From: Nonomuraea thailandensis
GTDB taxonomy: Bacteria; Actinomycetota; Actinomycetes; Streptosporangiales; Streptosporangiaceae
Length of the DNA: 64,000 nt
Direction of reading: 5' to 3'
Assembly (NCBI RefSeq): GCF_024172165.1
Contig: NZ_JAMZEB010000002.1
Coordinates: forward strand, 12,359,501 to 12,423,500
A program made the position numbers and the translations under genes. Every line of letters begins with the position of its first letter. Position 1 is the first letter of the stretch. Below the pieces are notes generated by a model. It was given only the letters and a program-made list of their open reading frames with translations, was not told the origin of the DNA and made no database searches. Shown piece by piece: positions 63,869 through 64,000 of this stretch.

Positions 63869-63957
63869 CAGAACCGCTCCGGGAACAGCAGGGCCGCGAC
63901 CATGAAGATCACCAGACCGATGACCACGACGAGGCCGGTGGCGTTGACAGTGCTCAC
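63868..63957 (-). CDS. kdpF: KdpF, small membrane subunit
   Basis: 29 residues from GTG 63957, one TM helix (TGLVVVIGLVIFMVAALLF) ending PERF, the usual KdpF form. It stabilises the Kdp complex. It overlaps kdpA by one base and the preceding reading frame by GTGA. Confidence 0.88.
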   Translation of the reverse strand: MSTVNATGLVVVIGLVIFMVAALLFPERF

Positions 63958-64000
63958 AGCCGCTCCACCGCCTTCACGACCAGCCCGAAGATCACGAAGA
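63954..64000 (-). CDS. C-terminus of a small membrane protein before kdpF (runs off right edge)
   Basis: The reverse frame entering from the right edge reads FVIFGLVVKAVERL and stops at 63956-63954, overlapping the kdpF GTG. A short one-TM protein ending in VKAVERL is commonly found before kdpF in actinomycetes. The start is outside the window. Confidence 0.6.
   Translation of the reverse strand, partial: FVIFGLVVKAVERL

Overview
The window is very GC-rich DNA with strong third-position GC, GTG and TTG starts, frequent 4-nt gene overlaps and Tat/Sec-type secreted proteins. This points to a filamentous actinomycete (Actinomycetota, possibly Streptosporangiales or Streptomyces-like; the genus cannot be fixed from this sequence). 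Only protein-coding genes, decayed genes and regulatory sites are seen. I found no rRNA, tRNA, CRISPR array or intact insertion sequence.

Region 1 (1-12.8 kb) is amino-acid and peptide catabolism. It holds a tryptophan 2,3-dioxygenase-family gene divergent from an Lrp/AsnC regulator, an IclR regulator and ornithine-cyclodeaminase-like gene, then a forward operon of amidohydrolase, M19 dipeptidase and a complete oligopeptide ABC importer (lipoprotein, two permeases, fused double ATPase). Region 2 (12.9-20.1 kb) is a loose set: an NAD-binding epimerase fused to an SRPBCC-like domain, secreted proteins, a truncated bile-acid-symporter gene, an ADP-ribosylglycohydrolase behind a large palindrome, a two-TM protein of unknown function and a secreted lipase-like hydrolase.

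Region 3 (20.2-43.9 kb) is the main find: a hybrid NRPS-PKS metallophore cluster. Its domains together match the yersiniabactin assembly line (five carrier domains, three Cy-type domains, one cysteine-coding A domain, KS-AT-KR, TE, a reductase, methyltransferases), but they are redistributed. The methyltransferases are separate proteins, and two carriers with one Cy domain form a small protein. Two Zur-like palindromes lie in the divergent promoter (about 24.42-24.48 kb) and a third lies before a two-gene methyltransferase/flavin-reductase operon (43.88 kb). A complete dipeptide/nickel-type ABC importer sits inside the biosynthetic operon. Together these suggest a zinc-responsive thiazoline zincophore with its own uptake system, in the spirit of the Zur-controlled coelibactin cluster.

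Region 4 (44-51.8 kb) contains several gene remnants, an inverted pair of paralogous small secreted proteins, and a compact candidate RiPP locus: a 27-residue precursor-like peptide, a strong hairpin, an E1/ThiF-like enzyme with an N-terminal PqqD-like domain, and a membrane HExxH protease with its own PqqD-like domain. Region 5 (51.9-64 kb) holds a serine hydrolase under a MerR-type promoter, its MerR regulator, an ABC-2 exporter pair, and the kdpFABCD potassium-uptake operon, which runs to the right edge and has no adjacent kdpE.
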